In this document: in pieces, positions 54,289 through 63,265 of the stretch
How positions within the stretch are numbered: position 1 is the first letter of the stretch
Layout: the number at the start of each line of letters is the position of its first letter
NCBI RefSeq assembly: GCF_024346875.1
Contig: NZ_AP024872.1
Span: forward strand, 620,001 to 684,000
Origin: Vibrio gallicus
GTDB lineage: Bacteria > Pseudomonadota > Gammaproteobacteria > Enterobacterales > Vibrionaceae
Length of the DNA: 64,000 nucleotides
Direction: 5' to 3'
Position numbers and translations under genes: made by a program
The notes under the pieces: generated by a model
Told to the model about the DNA's origin: nothing
The model's input: only the letters and a program-made list of their open reading frames with translations
Databases searched by the model: none

Positions 54289-55201
54289 GCTTTAGATCTC
54301 CCAAGTGCGCTTGAGTTCTCTTCGCATAGGCTTGCGAGGCTCGGTCAATTAAAATGGCTAATGCTACAATGGCGAATCCATTGAGAAGGCCCAAGGTAAA
54401 GTATTGATTGGTAATAGATTTCAATACCGGCTGTCCCAATCCCTTAACCCCAATCATAGAGGCAATAACGACCATAGATAACGCCATCATTACGGTTTGG
54501 TTGATACCCGCCATGATAGTTGGCATAGCTAGGGGTAATTGCACTCCAAATAGACGTTGCTTCGCGCTAGCACCAAAGGCGGTTGCCGCTTCCATAACTT
54601 CTCGATCCACCAGGCGAATGCCTAGATTGGTGAGTCGAATCACTGGCGGAATAGCGTATATCACCACCGCAATTAAGCCTGGGATCTTGCCAATGCCAAG
54701 CAACATAACCACAGGGATCAAGTAGACAAAGGCCGGCATGGTTTGCATCACATCTAAGATAGGCGTAACCACGCTTTGGATACGATTAGAGCGCGCCATC
54801 GCAATGCCTATCGGAATCCCAAGCACAATGGCTAATAAGGTACACACTGTAATAATACTCAGGGTACGCATGGTATCTTCCCACATGCCAAAATACCCAA
54901 TTAGCAATAATGCTACCACGCCTGCAACTGTGAGTTTAATCGAGCGACTCGCTACGTAAACCAGCGCAGTAATAACAATAAGAACAATCCACCACGGTGT
55001 GGCGAGTAACAATCTTTCGAACCAAACTAAAAATGAAAGAAGGGGATCAAAAAGGGATTCTATTAGGTCGCCATACTCGCGAGAAAACTCTTTATAGGCA
55101 CCATCTAGGGTTTTACGAATATCGCGCAAAGAGCTGCGGTCCATCTCAGGAAACTCGGTTAACCAACTACTACCGGACATCATTAATTCCTTTAACGACA
55201 A
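54281..55201 (-). CDS. proW: Glycine betaine/proline ABC permease
   Basis: A permease of 306 residues with about seven membrane segments and the EAA loop EAATAFGASAKQRLFGVQLP near residue 205, which contacts ProV. The N-terminal soluble segment (SWLTEFPEMDRSSLRDIRKTL) is typical of ProW. It lies between proV and proX. Confidence 0.95.
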   Translation of the reverse strand: MSLKELMMSGSSWLTEFPEMDRSSLRDIRKTLDGAYKEFSREYGDLIESLFDPLLSFLVWFERLLLATPWWIVLIVITALVYVASRSIKLTVAGVVALLLIGYFGMWEDTMRTLSIITVCTLLAIVLGIPIGIAMARSNRIQSVVTPILDVMQTMPAFVYLIPVVMLLGIGKIPGLIAVVIYAIPPVIRLTNLGIRLVDREVMEAATAFGASAKQRLFGVQLPLAMPTIMAGINQTVMMALSMVVIASMIGVKGLGQPVLKSITNQYFTLGLLNGFAIVALAILIDRASQAYAKRTQAHLGDLKHD

Positions 55202-55256
55202 TGGGTAACCTAAGGTTACCCATATATTTATTAGGCCTATTGGCCCTTAAGATAGA

Positions 55257-56246
55257 TTAAAGCTTAGCTGCAACTTTTTTCGCGACATCCGCAGGAACCC
55301 ATTGCTTCCAAATTTCTGGAGAGGTTTCAAAGAAGTGGTACATAGCATCTTCAGAATCAGCTTGCTCGTCTTCCATCCAAGCCAATAGCTTATTCATATC
55401 TGAGTTTTTAAAGCCTCGCTTGCCGAGGTATTCCATGGCAGCAGGATTATCATTTGAGAAGCTGGTCACAACAACAGTGTTAACTGGTGATGGTGGATAC
55501 ATGGTTACTTTCGGATTTTCACATGAATCTTGAGTGGTACAATTTAGGAACTCTTCCTCGTTCACGCCACTTCCAAAATCTACCTTAACCATTTCATACT
55601 TACCAAGAACCGCAGTAGGAGCCCAGTAGTAACCGAACCAACCTTGCTTGCGCTCATAAGCTTTGGCAATAGAGCCTGAAAGCCCTGCGCTTGAGCCTGG
55701 ATCAATAAGTTCAAAGCCGGCTTCTTTAAGATTCAGAGCCTCAAATAAGTTACCACCAGAGATCTGGCATCCCCAGCCTGCTGGACAGCCATAGAATCCA
55801 GCGGCATCAGAAACCTCTGGGTGGTCAAATAATTTAGCGTGTTTCTTCACGCCTTCAATAGTCTTAAGTTCAGGATACTGTTTAACCATATAGGCAGGAA
55901 CCCAAAAGCCTTCTTCACCACCATCAACGAGTGCTTTGCCGGCGTAAGCAAGGCGTCCTTCTTTCACGCCCTCATCAACCGCTTCTTTTACTGAGTTAGT
56001 CCACAGTTCAGGTGCGATATCTGGCTGGCCTTTTTCAATCATTGAGGTAGCCGTTGGCATAGTGTCGCCAGGGATAAGCTCAGCGTCACATCCATAGCCA
56101 TGTTCGAGAATAAAGCGATCTACATTGGCAATAACACTGGCAGAGTTCCAGTTCATATCCGCAATAGTTACCGTGCCACATTCGTTTGCAGAAACCTGAG
56201 CAGAAAAAGCCGTAACTAGCGTCAATGACGCGAATTTCCATTTCAT
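55257..56246 (-). CDS. proX: Periplasmic glycine betaine-binding protein
   Basis: An OpuAC-type binding protein of 329 residues with a signal peptide cleaved near VSANE (residue 21). The segments MNWNSASV and PAGWGCQISG hold aromatic residues that form the betaine cage. It is transcribed first; proW and proV follow. Osmotic induction is expected from the family. Confidence 0.95.
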   Translation of the reverse strand: MKWKFASLTLVTAFSAQVSANECGTVTIADMNWNSASVIANVDRFILEHGYGCDAELIPGDTMPTATSMIEKGQPDIAPELWTNSVKEAVDEGVKEGRLAYAGKALVDGGEEGFWVPAYMVKQYPELKTIEGVKKHAKLFDHPEVSDAAGFYGCPAGWGCQISGGNLFEALNLKEAGFELIDPGSSAGLSGSIAKAYERKQGWFGYYWAPTAVLGKYEMVKVDFGSGVNEEEFLNCTTQDSCENPKVTMYPPSPVNTVVVTSFSNDNPAAMEYLGKRGFKNSDMNKLLAWMEDEQADSEDAMYHFFETSPEIWKQWVPADVAKKVAAKL

Positions 56247-56629
56247 GATATGTCCTTGTTATACATTCACAATCTAGCAATCAATGCGCCAAAATGCGGT
56301 CGTGTTCAAAACACGACCTCGGGAGACCAGATAGTCCCCCTGCGCACAATCAACCGATTGCATAACGACAATTATTCGATTTATTTATGAATAAATCAAA
56401 TTAGATTCAATTAGTTAGACATAGATCACGATTATAAGCCAAGTTACTACGCCAAACGTGATGCGGATGAATAACCGCATTATTAATCTAGATTGTGGTA
56501 ACGGGGAATGTTCTACAAACCACATACGCTAAATTTTCGTAACTAAAGTCGCTAGGCTTTGCTGATATGCTCCCCTTGTAAATGATGAGTGTGATAACAT
56601 TAATTAACTTTCATTATCGGTAAATCACT
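56247..56629. other. Divergent intergenic region between proX and yajD
   Basis: No gene seen in 383 bases. It contains a hairpin at 56298-56318 in the proX leader and AT-rich sequence toward yajD. Confidence 0.55.
56298..56318 (-). promoter_or_regulatory. Hairpin in the proX leader
   Basis: GGTCGTGTT (56298-56306) pairs perfectly with AACACGACC (56310-56318) across a three-base loop, about 52 bases upstream of proX. No T-run follows, so it is not a terminator. A post-transcriptional or transcriptional regulatory role is possible. Confidence 0.45.
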
Positions 56630-56974
56630 ATGTCATCAGACTACAACGGATCAAGTTCAGCATATGCGCGCTTGGAAAAGGGATATAGAGATAAAGCCCT
56701 AAAGCTTTATCCTTGGGTTTGTGGAAAATGCGCAAGAGAGTTTGTTTATTCAAACCTTCGCGAACTTACTGTACACCATATTGACCATGACCATACCAAT
56801 AACCCAGAAGACGGCAGTAACTGGGAATTACTATGTTTATATTGCCATGATCATGAGCATTCAAAGTATGTTGATCATGAACGCTATGGTGTTGAAGCCA
56901 CCGCGAGAGCTGATGATCACCAGTCAGCGACTCACAATCCATTTGCTGACCTTGCAAAAATGATGAAAAAATAA
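56630..56974 (+). CDS. yajD: HNH nuclease-like protein YajD
   Basis: A 114-residue HNH protein with zinc-binding CGKC near residue 31, HHIDHDHTNNPEDGSNWELLCLYCHDHEH at 48-76 and a following RYG motif. It belongs to the YajD family, common in enterobacteria and vibrios. The biological role is not established. Single gene followed by a bidirectional terminator. Confidence 0.92.
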   Translation: MSSDYNGSSSAYARLEKGYRDKALKLYPWVCGKCAREFVYSNLRELTVHHIDHDHTNNPEDGSNWELLCLYCHDHEHSKYVDHERYGVEATARADDHQSATHNPFADLAKMMKK

Positions 56975-57149
56975 CGAGTAACTGAACATTTAATTGCTGT
57001 ACATATATTAATGACATGTGACGCAACTGTTGATAATTAAGCCTATAAAATATGGGATCTCATTATTCAATATAAATGTATTAACAATACATGTTACACC
57101 TTATTATATTTAGGCTTATCGAAGAACCTCGTCAGTTGGGATAAGCAAC

Positions 57150-57182
57150 TAAAAAGGCGATCATTACGATCGCCTTTTTAAC
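57150..57182. terminator. Bidirectional terminator after yajD
   Basis: AAAAAGGCGATC pairs with GATCGCCTTTTT across ATTAC, with A/T tails on both strands, serving yajD and the convergent small genes. Confidence 0.92.
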
Positions 57183-57192
57183 TTATATAGGT

Positions 57193-57486
57193 CTAAATAA
57201 ATTCTAGCTCTGCAGCAGGTACTCGATTTTGACTGGTTTGTGAATGCAGTTTAAATTGAATCCCCACATTATACACATCCGCCCTAATTGCTTCTTCAGC
57301 ATATAGAAACGCCCGTACCTCGTCTCGCATCAGAATCATAGGTTGGCTGCAGTTGTATTCTCTATACTTGAAAATTACCTTTATTTTCCCCGCCCCGATA
57401 TCTGTGACACTAAATGTAAGACCAAACGCAGGATCAAACATATTTTCTAATGCAGTTTCTAGCATCGTTACTCTGGCAATTGGCAC
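57193..57486 (-). CDS. Small protein, paralogue of the next gene
   Basis: The 97 residues share a pattern with the upstream gene: LTF or LKF, then AG-x-x-KV, a Cys before QS or QP, a V-x-x-FL, and a later AD. The start is GTG 57486, overlapping the upstream stop as TAGTG, so translation is coupled. No family was recognised. Confidence 0.6.
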   Translation of the reverse strand: MPIARVTMLETALENMFDPAFGLTFSVTDIGAGKIKVIFKYREYNCSQPMILMRDEVRAFLYAEEAIRADVYNVGIQFKLHSQTSQNRVPAAELEFI

Positions 57487-57779
57487 TATGCAGTCCCTCC
57501 TGCAAGTCCCATAGGCCAGTCACCCTCTTCAATTTGGGCCTCAAAATGCAGACAAAAATCAATTAATTTATCCGCTGTTTTAGGGTCTTCAAACAGTAGA
57601 AAAATTACATCTGAGCGAGATAAAATTAGAGGGGTACTTTGTGCGCACCAACCTTCATAAATGACGACTTTAAGGCTTCCTGCACTATGTTGTTCAACCT
57701 GAAACTTAAGATCTGGGTTGTGTTTAAGTATATTTCGTAGCTTCCTTTCTACTAACGTTTTACGGTTAATAGTTTTCAT
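57486..57779 (-). CDS. Small protein, paralogue of the preceding gene
   Basis: Also 97 residues with the same spacing of AG-x-x-KV, C-A-Q-S-x-P-L-I-L and V-I-F-L-L. It starts with ATG (MKTINRKTLVERKLRN). The pair probably arose by tandem duplication. Function unknown; neither looks like a known toxin-antitoxin pair, although the overlap is typical of one. Confidence 0.6.
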   Translation of the reverse strand: MKTINRKTLVERKLRNILKHNPDLKFQVEQHSAGSLKVVIYEGWCAQSTPLILSRSDVIFLLFEDPKTADKLIDFCLHFEAQIEEGDWPMGLAGGTA

Positions 57780-57982
57780 AATAAGCCTCTATTAGGGAGA
57801 CCCATTATACAAATGAAATCATAGTTACCAAATTTAAGCATCAAACAATGTGAGTTAGTTAAAAGAAATATCGCCTACATTTAGGTTACTAATTAGTTAA
57901 TATGCAAACAATTGATAGCGTGAATACTCATAAAATATCATTAATAAGAGAAATTATAGTTGATATAACTACCGCACATAAA

Positions 57983-58012
57983 AATAATGCCCGACTTACG
58001 TCGAGCATTATT
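57983..58012 (-). terminator. Terminator after ttrA
   Basis: AATAATGC (57983-57990) with CGA pairs with TCG and GCATTATT (58005-58012). One internal C/A mismatch. It lies just after the ttrA stop. Confidence 0.75.
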
Positions 58013-58036
58013 CATTCTATATAAAGTACTGTGAAA

Positions 58037-61015
58037 TTAAGCTTTTACGATACGAGCCTTAGTATCATAAAACACAGTAGAACCACCTACTTTGTCCATT
58101 AATCCCATATTTTCAACATCAGGGTCGGTACGCATAATTGGGTTTAAGTTGAAGCCAGCTTTACGCTGTTTACTGCCTTTAACCAGCTTGTTATCAACTA
58201 AGTAATCAGATGCGCCGTAGCCATTGTGACCAAAACCTACAATAAAGCTGATTGCATTTTCAGCAATACCTTCACGCAGCTTCACTTCTGCCTTACGCTT
58301 ACCGTTAACGCTCTCAATCCAGATCATGTCACCCGATTTTAGGCCTTTTGCTTCACCAGTACGCTTATTGATTTCAGCGTAGTTAGTTGGCGTAATTTGA
58401 CGAATCGAGCTGGCACCAGAGAGACGAGAGTGACTCTGAAGTGCTGACTTGCGAGTCAAGATAGTCATATCAAAGCCTTTATCTAGCTCTGAGATTGGCT
58501 TATCAAGCGCAGTGACAGAAGGCGCATTATGTGCCTGTCCTTTAAAGCGTTTGCCCGTCATACTATCAAAAGTTTGCGCAACTTTCTCTGAATATAGAGA
58601 GATGCAGCCATTGAATTGATGGGTCAATTGATCGCCTTTACGACGCGTATCAGCTGAGTCAAACAGACCACCACGACTAATGGCAAACAACACGTCCAGC
58701 CACTCGTTCGCCTTCAAGGTATCTTTGTGTTTACTGTAGAAAGTATCTAGCCCAGTAATACGCAACTCTTCATCTGTTACTTCCGGCACAGAACCAAAGT
58801 TATGCGCTAGGTTGGCGATACCTTTGATGTAGTAATCCGACATTGTATTTAGCGGCCACAATTTACCAAAGCTATCTGGGATCGCTTTTTCACCAAAGCC
58901 AGGCATTTGCAGTTCAATTGCCACATCAATCAAGAACTGCTCGTAGCTCATATGGAAGCCTTTAGCGGTTTTGGCTGTCGTTGGCTCAATCACAGGAGTA
59001 CGTACTGCAGTACCTTTAACCATGGTTGCTTCCATCATTGGATGGTGAACAAACTGCTCAAGATAAGTCAGATCAGGAATGATGTAGTCAGCATATGCTG
59101 AGCTATCACCCACTACGATATCTGATGCAAGTAGCAATGGTACTTGTTTTGGATCAGAAATCTTAGCGATGATCTCATCACGGCCCGTCGCTGGCGTTGA
59201 GTATAACGGCGTACACATGTGCCACATTAGAATGTCAGCTTTGTATGGGTAGCCTTCAATCAACGATGGAATGATCTCACTAAACACATCTTTGGTAATT
59301 GGGAACCATGGACGTGGTGCTGGGTAAGGGTTCTGCCCTGCTGCCACTTTACGCTTAAACTCGCTTGAGTCTTCGTAAGCCATTTTCTCACGTGAGATAT
59401 GTAAGCCTTGTGGCTTAGAGGCTAGGCCTGGAATATCAGTTAAGTTGTATGCGCCGCTATTGTAGTCATAACCACCGCCACCAACAGACAAACCACCAGT
59501 CCAGTTCATGTTACCCATCATTACGTTGATCTGGTTAATCAAGAAGCCAGTGTAATAACCATTCGGGTGCTGTGCGATACCACGGTAGAATTCTACAGCA
59601 GATTTACGACCTGCTTTAGCAATGCCTTTGGCTAGCCATTCTAATTTTTCAACAGGAACGCCAGACATCTCACTGTATTGAGCCATGGTTTGGCTAAATA
59701 CAGAGTCACGCAGCATGCTAAATGAAGTCACCATTTGCTTGCCGTGTAACTCGCCCTTAAATTCGATATTTGCGCTATCAACGGTATCAAACGGAACAAT
59801 ATTACCGTGCTGATCAGCAACGAGGAATTTATCGCCGTGCTTCGCAAACTTACCGCTTTCCACTTCAATAAGGTATGAAGCGTTGCTATAAGAAAGCTCA
59901 CCATTGCGCTTAGCTGCGTCAAACGTTGGATGAGATAGGTAGCTCTGGTTGTGGCTTTGTGTTTCGAGAAGGCTACGCAGAATCGCCGCTGCAATTGCAC
60001 CATCACTACCCACGTTTGGACAGATCCAATGAGTGTTTGGAGAAGTCTGTACGGTACGCGGCAATACAGGATCGACAACCGTGATCTGTGCGCCTTTTAC
60101 GCGCGCTTCAGCGCTGTATTTGCCCATGGTCTGCATTGGGAAGTTGGCTTCACCCGGCGCAGTACCAAAGAACACCATAAATTCTGACTCAGTAATGTCT
60201 GCTTTCGCATTACTCTTACCAGCATAAACCTCAGCGGTTGCAATATGGTGAGAAAGCTCACAAATGTTAGTGTGTTCGAAGTTATTGACCGTACCAAATG
60301 AGTTACAAAAACGTGTTTGGAAGTCTTTACGACTTTTAACAATACGTCCCGCTTGCAGTACAAACTGGTTGCTCTTAAAGCCATACTCTGGGTTTTTTGG
60401 GTCAATTAGCGTATCGCGACCAGCATAAAGCGCTTTAAAACCACGAACATCTAAACCATGATTCTGTTCATCGGTGGTATCGTCAAAGATCTTACCGCCG
60501 TGTACGGTTTCTGCGATCAACTGTTCCCAAGAGATCGTTTTCCACTTACCTTCACCACGTTTACCAGCACGCTTTAGTGGCTGATGAATACGGTATTCAT
60601 CATAAACGGTTTCGATACCAGCATTACCACGCGCACATACTGTACCAACAGCGGCTGCTGTTGCACTGATTGGCGTCTCAATATTGGTGTATTCAATTAA
60701 GGTATTTGGGTGATATGGGTTACCAATAATGCGCTCAATCTTGTCGCTTTTATTGTTCACTTTTACACGCAGGCCACATTCTGAATGGCACTGCAAACAA
60801 GTGGTATGCTTAACACAATAGTCTGGTGCAATCTCATGCTGACCAAGATTATTTAAACGCCACTCTACGTTATCTGAATTGCCGTAGGTTTTGTAGTTAA
60901 CTGGAATACCATTTTTACTCATAGTAACCGCACGCGCGAAGATACCAGAGTACGCCGCACCGCCAGTAACAATACCAACGCCTGCCGCACCTTTTAGAAA
61001 TTTACGTCTATCCAT
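58037..61015 (-). CDS. ttrA: Molybdopterin oxidoreductase catalytic subunit, tetrathionate-reductase type (TtrA-like)
   Basis: The 992-residue Tat-exported enzyme begins DRRKFLKGAAGVG. A 4Fe-4S site follows (CLQCHSECGLRV near residue 73), then the molybdopterin domains. The size is near the ~1020 residues of TtrA and well above PhsA/PsrA (~750). The B-C-A gene order is the ttrBCA order. It most likely reduces tetrathionate to thiosulfate in the periplasm. A related sulfur or arsenic oxyanion reductase is the alternative. No ttrRS two-component system is in the window. Confidence 0.75.
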   Translation of the reverse strand: MDRRKFLKGAAGVGIVTGGAAYSGIFARAVTMSKNGIPVNYKTYGNSDNVEWRLNNLGQHEIAPDYCVKHTTCLQCHSECGLRVKVNNKSDKIERIIGNPYHPNTLIEYTNIETPISATAAAVGTVCARGNAGIETVYDEYRIHQPLKRAGKRGEGKWKTISWEQLIAETVHGGKIFDDTTDEQNHGLDVRGFKALYAGRDTLIDPKNPEYGFKSNQFVLQAGRIVKSRKDFQTRFCNSFGTVNNFEHTNICELSHHIATAEVYAGKSNAKADITESEFMVFFGTAPGEANFPMQTMGKYSAEARVKGAQITVVDPVLPRTVQTSPNTHWICPNVGSDGAIAAAILRSLLETQSHNQSYLSHPTFDAAKRNGELSYSNASYLIEVESGKFAKHGDKFLVADQHGNIVPFDTVDSANIEFKGELHGKQMVTSFSMLRDSVFSQTMAQYSEMSGVPVEKLEWLAKGIAKAGRKSAVEFYRGIAQHPNGYYTGFLINQINVMMGNMNWTGGLSVGGGGYDYNSGAYNLTDIPGLASKPQGLHISREKMAYEDSSEFKRKVAAGQNPYPAPRPWFPITKDVFSEIIPSLIEGYPYKADILMWHMCTPLYSTPATGRDEIIAKISDPKQVPLLLASDIVVGDSSAYADYIIPDLTYLEQFVHHPMMEATMVKGTAVRTPVIEPTTAKTAKGFHMSYEQFLIDVAIELQMPGFGEKAIPDSFGKLWPLNTMSDYYIKGIANLAHNFGSVPEVTDEELRITGLDTFYSKHKDTLKANEWLDVLFAISRGGLFDSADTRRKGDQLTHQFNGCISLYSEKVAQTFDSMTGKRFKGQAHNAPSVTALDKPISELDKGFDMTILTRKSALQSHSRLSGASSIRQITPTNYAEINKRTGEAKGLKSGDMIWIESVNGKRKAEVKLREGIAENAISFIVGFGHNGYGASDYLVDNKLVKGSKQRKAGFNLNPIMRTDPDVENMGLMDKVGGSTVFYDTKARIVKA

Positions 61016-61018
61016 CTC

Positions 61019-61984
61019 TTAGTCCTCGAATCTTTGCAGTGTTGCAGGAACAATTAGTAGTAACGCGGCAAATAGACCACCGCTTAGCAATAGTGAAGCG
61101 CCTGTGAAAAATAACTCATGCAGATCAGGAACAAATATTGATAAACCACCACCACTACGGCTCACACCTTCACCGCCAACTAATAGGCAGTAACGTACTG
61201 AATAAGCAGCGATTGCTGAGAAAACAAAGGCTAATATGGTGCTGCGTTTCGTATTGCGAACTGTTAGCAGAGCTAACGCAACAATAAAGCCAGCCACAAC
61301 GCTTAATTCAAGGCCAGAGAAATGAGTCGCTAGCAGCATAGAAGATAGATGAACTTCAGTGCCCGCAAAGTGACTTGCCCACCAGCTTGCAAGTAGCACC
61401 ATCGCTAAGCTGGTTAGCAATAGTGTGCGTAGAACATTGTTACGCGTTGCATCTGCATTGAAATCAAGGCAGTTGTATAACACAGCCCCTGCACTCACGC
61501 CGGTCAATGAAGTCAAGATAACCGTTAAAGGCGAGTTCCACAGAGCAACACCATGTTCGTTCATCATCCAAATACCTGAATAAGCAGGCAAGAACAGACC
61601 AAGAATCACAATTGCAGCGCGCAGAGGGTTATATAGCTTCTCGACAACGGCGCTATAAGGAGCAAATACCGTTAAGAGTAATAACCCCATAAAAGTAGGG
61701 ATCGCAGGCACACCATATTTGATGATTGAGCCATTCCAGTTTTCCCAACCAGAGGTCAAGCCATAGATCAAACGGCCTTGCTGCTGTACTTCAGCTAATA
61801 CATTGAAGGTTGCACACAACGCCAAAGCGATGGCAACCAACTGTGGTAGGCTATTTTTAGTCGGTTTCTGGTTGCAGATAGCCCAAGTTACGCCTAAACC
61901 GCCCGCAAGCCCTGCTAGCAGTGAATAGTTTACAAATAGAAGTCCAAATGGCATCTGATTTGAGACATTGATGATATTAATCAT
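61019..61984 (-). CDS. ttrC: NrfD-family membrane anchor, TtrC-like
   Basis: A membrane protein with about nine hydrophobic segments that oxidises quinol and passes electrons to the iron-sulfur subunit. I start it at ATG 61984 (MINIINVSNQMPFG), where ATGATTAA overlaps the ttrB stop, giving 321 residues. An upstream start at 62017 adds 11 residues. It ends three bases before ttrA. Confidence 0.82.
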   Translation of the reverse strand: MINIINVSNQMPFGLLFVNYSLLAGLAGGLGVTWAICNQKPTKNSLPQLVAIALALCATFNVLAEVQQQGRLIYGLTSGWENWNGSIIKYGVPAIPTFMGLLLLTVFAPYSAVVEKLYNPLRAAIVILGLFLPAYSGIWMMNEHGVALWNSPLTVILTSLTGVSAGAVLYNCLDFNADATRNNVLRTLLLTSLAMVLLASWWASHFAGTEVHLSSMLLATHFSGLELSVVAGFIVALALLTVRNTKRSTILAFVFSAIAAYSVRYCLLVGGEGVSRSGGGLSIFVPDLHELFFTGASLLLSGGLFAALLLIVPATLQRFED

Positions 61985-62756
61985 TTTGAACTCCCTTAAA
62001 GCCAAGCTCGAGGTCATCGCTGCTATTTTCTAGGTCTAGTAGCCATGTATTAGGTGCAACTTCACCGTCAGCAATTTCAGAATGGGTTAAGTCAATATAA
62101 AACACACTTGGTTTGGTGCCAGCACTTGGTTTTAATACGGATACATCATGTTCAGCAATTAGTTTGCTTACATTGCTTTGAGGGTCGTTAAGGTCACCGA
62201 ATACACGCGCGCCACCTACACAGGTCTCAGCACATGCTGGTAATAGACCTTCTTCTAAGCGGTGTGCACAGAAAGTACATTTATCAGCGATTTTGGTTTC
62301 AGAGTTAATAAAGCGTGCGCCATAAGGGCAAGCCGTAACACAAGAGCCACAACCCCAGCATTTATCTGAATCTACCAGTACAATGCCATCTTCACGCTTA
62401 AAGGTAGCGCCAGTTGGACATACTGATAAACAGCTTGGGTGTTCACAATGGTTGCAAAGTCTTGGCACAAACGAACGTTTGGTTTCAGGATAGGTTTTAA
62501 CCTCAACATCGCTAACCCAGGTTCTAAATTGACCAACAGGGGCATTGTTTTCAAACTTACATGCCACGGTACAGGCTTGACAGCCAACACAGCGTCTAAG
62601 GTCTACTACCATTCCCCAGCGCTTACTTGAATCCACTGACTTAACATCTTTGCTAAGCTTTGGAGTAGAAGCGAGTGCCGACACGGCAACGGTTGTTGCT
62701 GCTGTCGCAAAAGACCCTCTTAAGATCTGTCGCCGCGTTAATTTTTTTTCAGTCAT
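61977..62756 (-). CDS. ttrB: Ferredoxin-like iron-sulfur subunit, TtrB-like
   Basis: The 259 residues begin with a Tat-like signal (TRRQILRGSF) and contain four 4Fe-4S sets: CVGCQACTVAC, CNHCEHPSCLSVCP, CWGCGSCVTACPYG and CTFCAHRLEEGLLPACAETC. It transfers electrons between TtrC and TtrA. First gene of the minus-strand operon. Confidence 0.88.
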   Translation of the reverse strand: MTEKKLTRRQILRGSFATAATTVAVSALASTPKLSKDVKSVDSSKRWGMVVDLRRCVGCQACTVACKFENNAPVGQFRTWVSDVEVKTYPETKRSFVPRLCNHCEHPSCLSVCPTGATFKREDGIVLVDSDKCWGCGSCVTACPYGARFINSETKIADKCTFCAHRLEEGLLPACAETCVGGARVFGDLNDPQSNVSKLIAEHDVSVLKPSAGTKPSVFYIDLTHSEIADGEVAPNTWLLDLENSSDDLELGFKGVQND

Positions 62757-63265
62757 GTTCTGTTCCTGAGACTTTGATCACTGAAAAGTAATTTAACCTC
62801 ATTCTGTTTTTATTCAATGATCTAAAACGGTAATCGTCGAAATACGATTGAGAAATAAGATTCCACGTTACTTCACCCAACTTCAACTACGTAAATCACA
62901 ACCAAAACCATAAATAAGCGACAAAAGACACATATTGTCGCTTATTCACAGTAGGGTGATAACTATAGAAAGGAGAGCGCCATATTAGGATTAAATAAAG
63001 TGTTTCAAACCTTTGTAGTACGCTCCTTTTTATCAAACCAATCATGGCGAAGGATAAACTACATGCACAACAAAGCAGATATTAAAGCGAGGAGGATTCC
63101 CTTTATCCCTTCTCCCTTGCCTGTAATATTTTGATACAAATCACTGCTATTTCGATTATACTGCCCGCCATCTGTAACTTGTTTAACCTACATTTGCCAT
63201 GCCAGTTCAACTGCCTATATGCAATCTATGACTAGGTTAAAATTAAACACTTAAAGGAAAAGAAA
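62757..63265. other. Divergent intergenic region between ttrB and an APC permease
   Basis: No gene seen in 509 bases. It contains a 12-base inverted repeat at 62913-62946 and a smaller one near 62832-62849. Promoters for both divergent genes must lie here. Confidence 0.6.
62913..62946. promoter_or_regulatory. Long inverted repeat upstream of ttrB
   Basis: AATAAGCGACAA (62913-62924) and TTGTCGCTTATT (62935-62946) are exact reverse complements around ten bases. It could be an operator for a ttr regulator or a hairpin. It lies about 157 bases upstream of ttrB. Confidence 0.45.
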
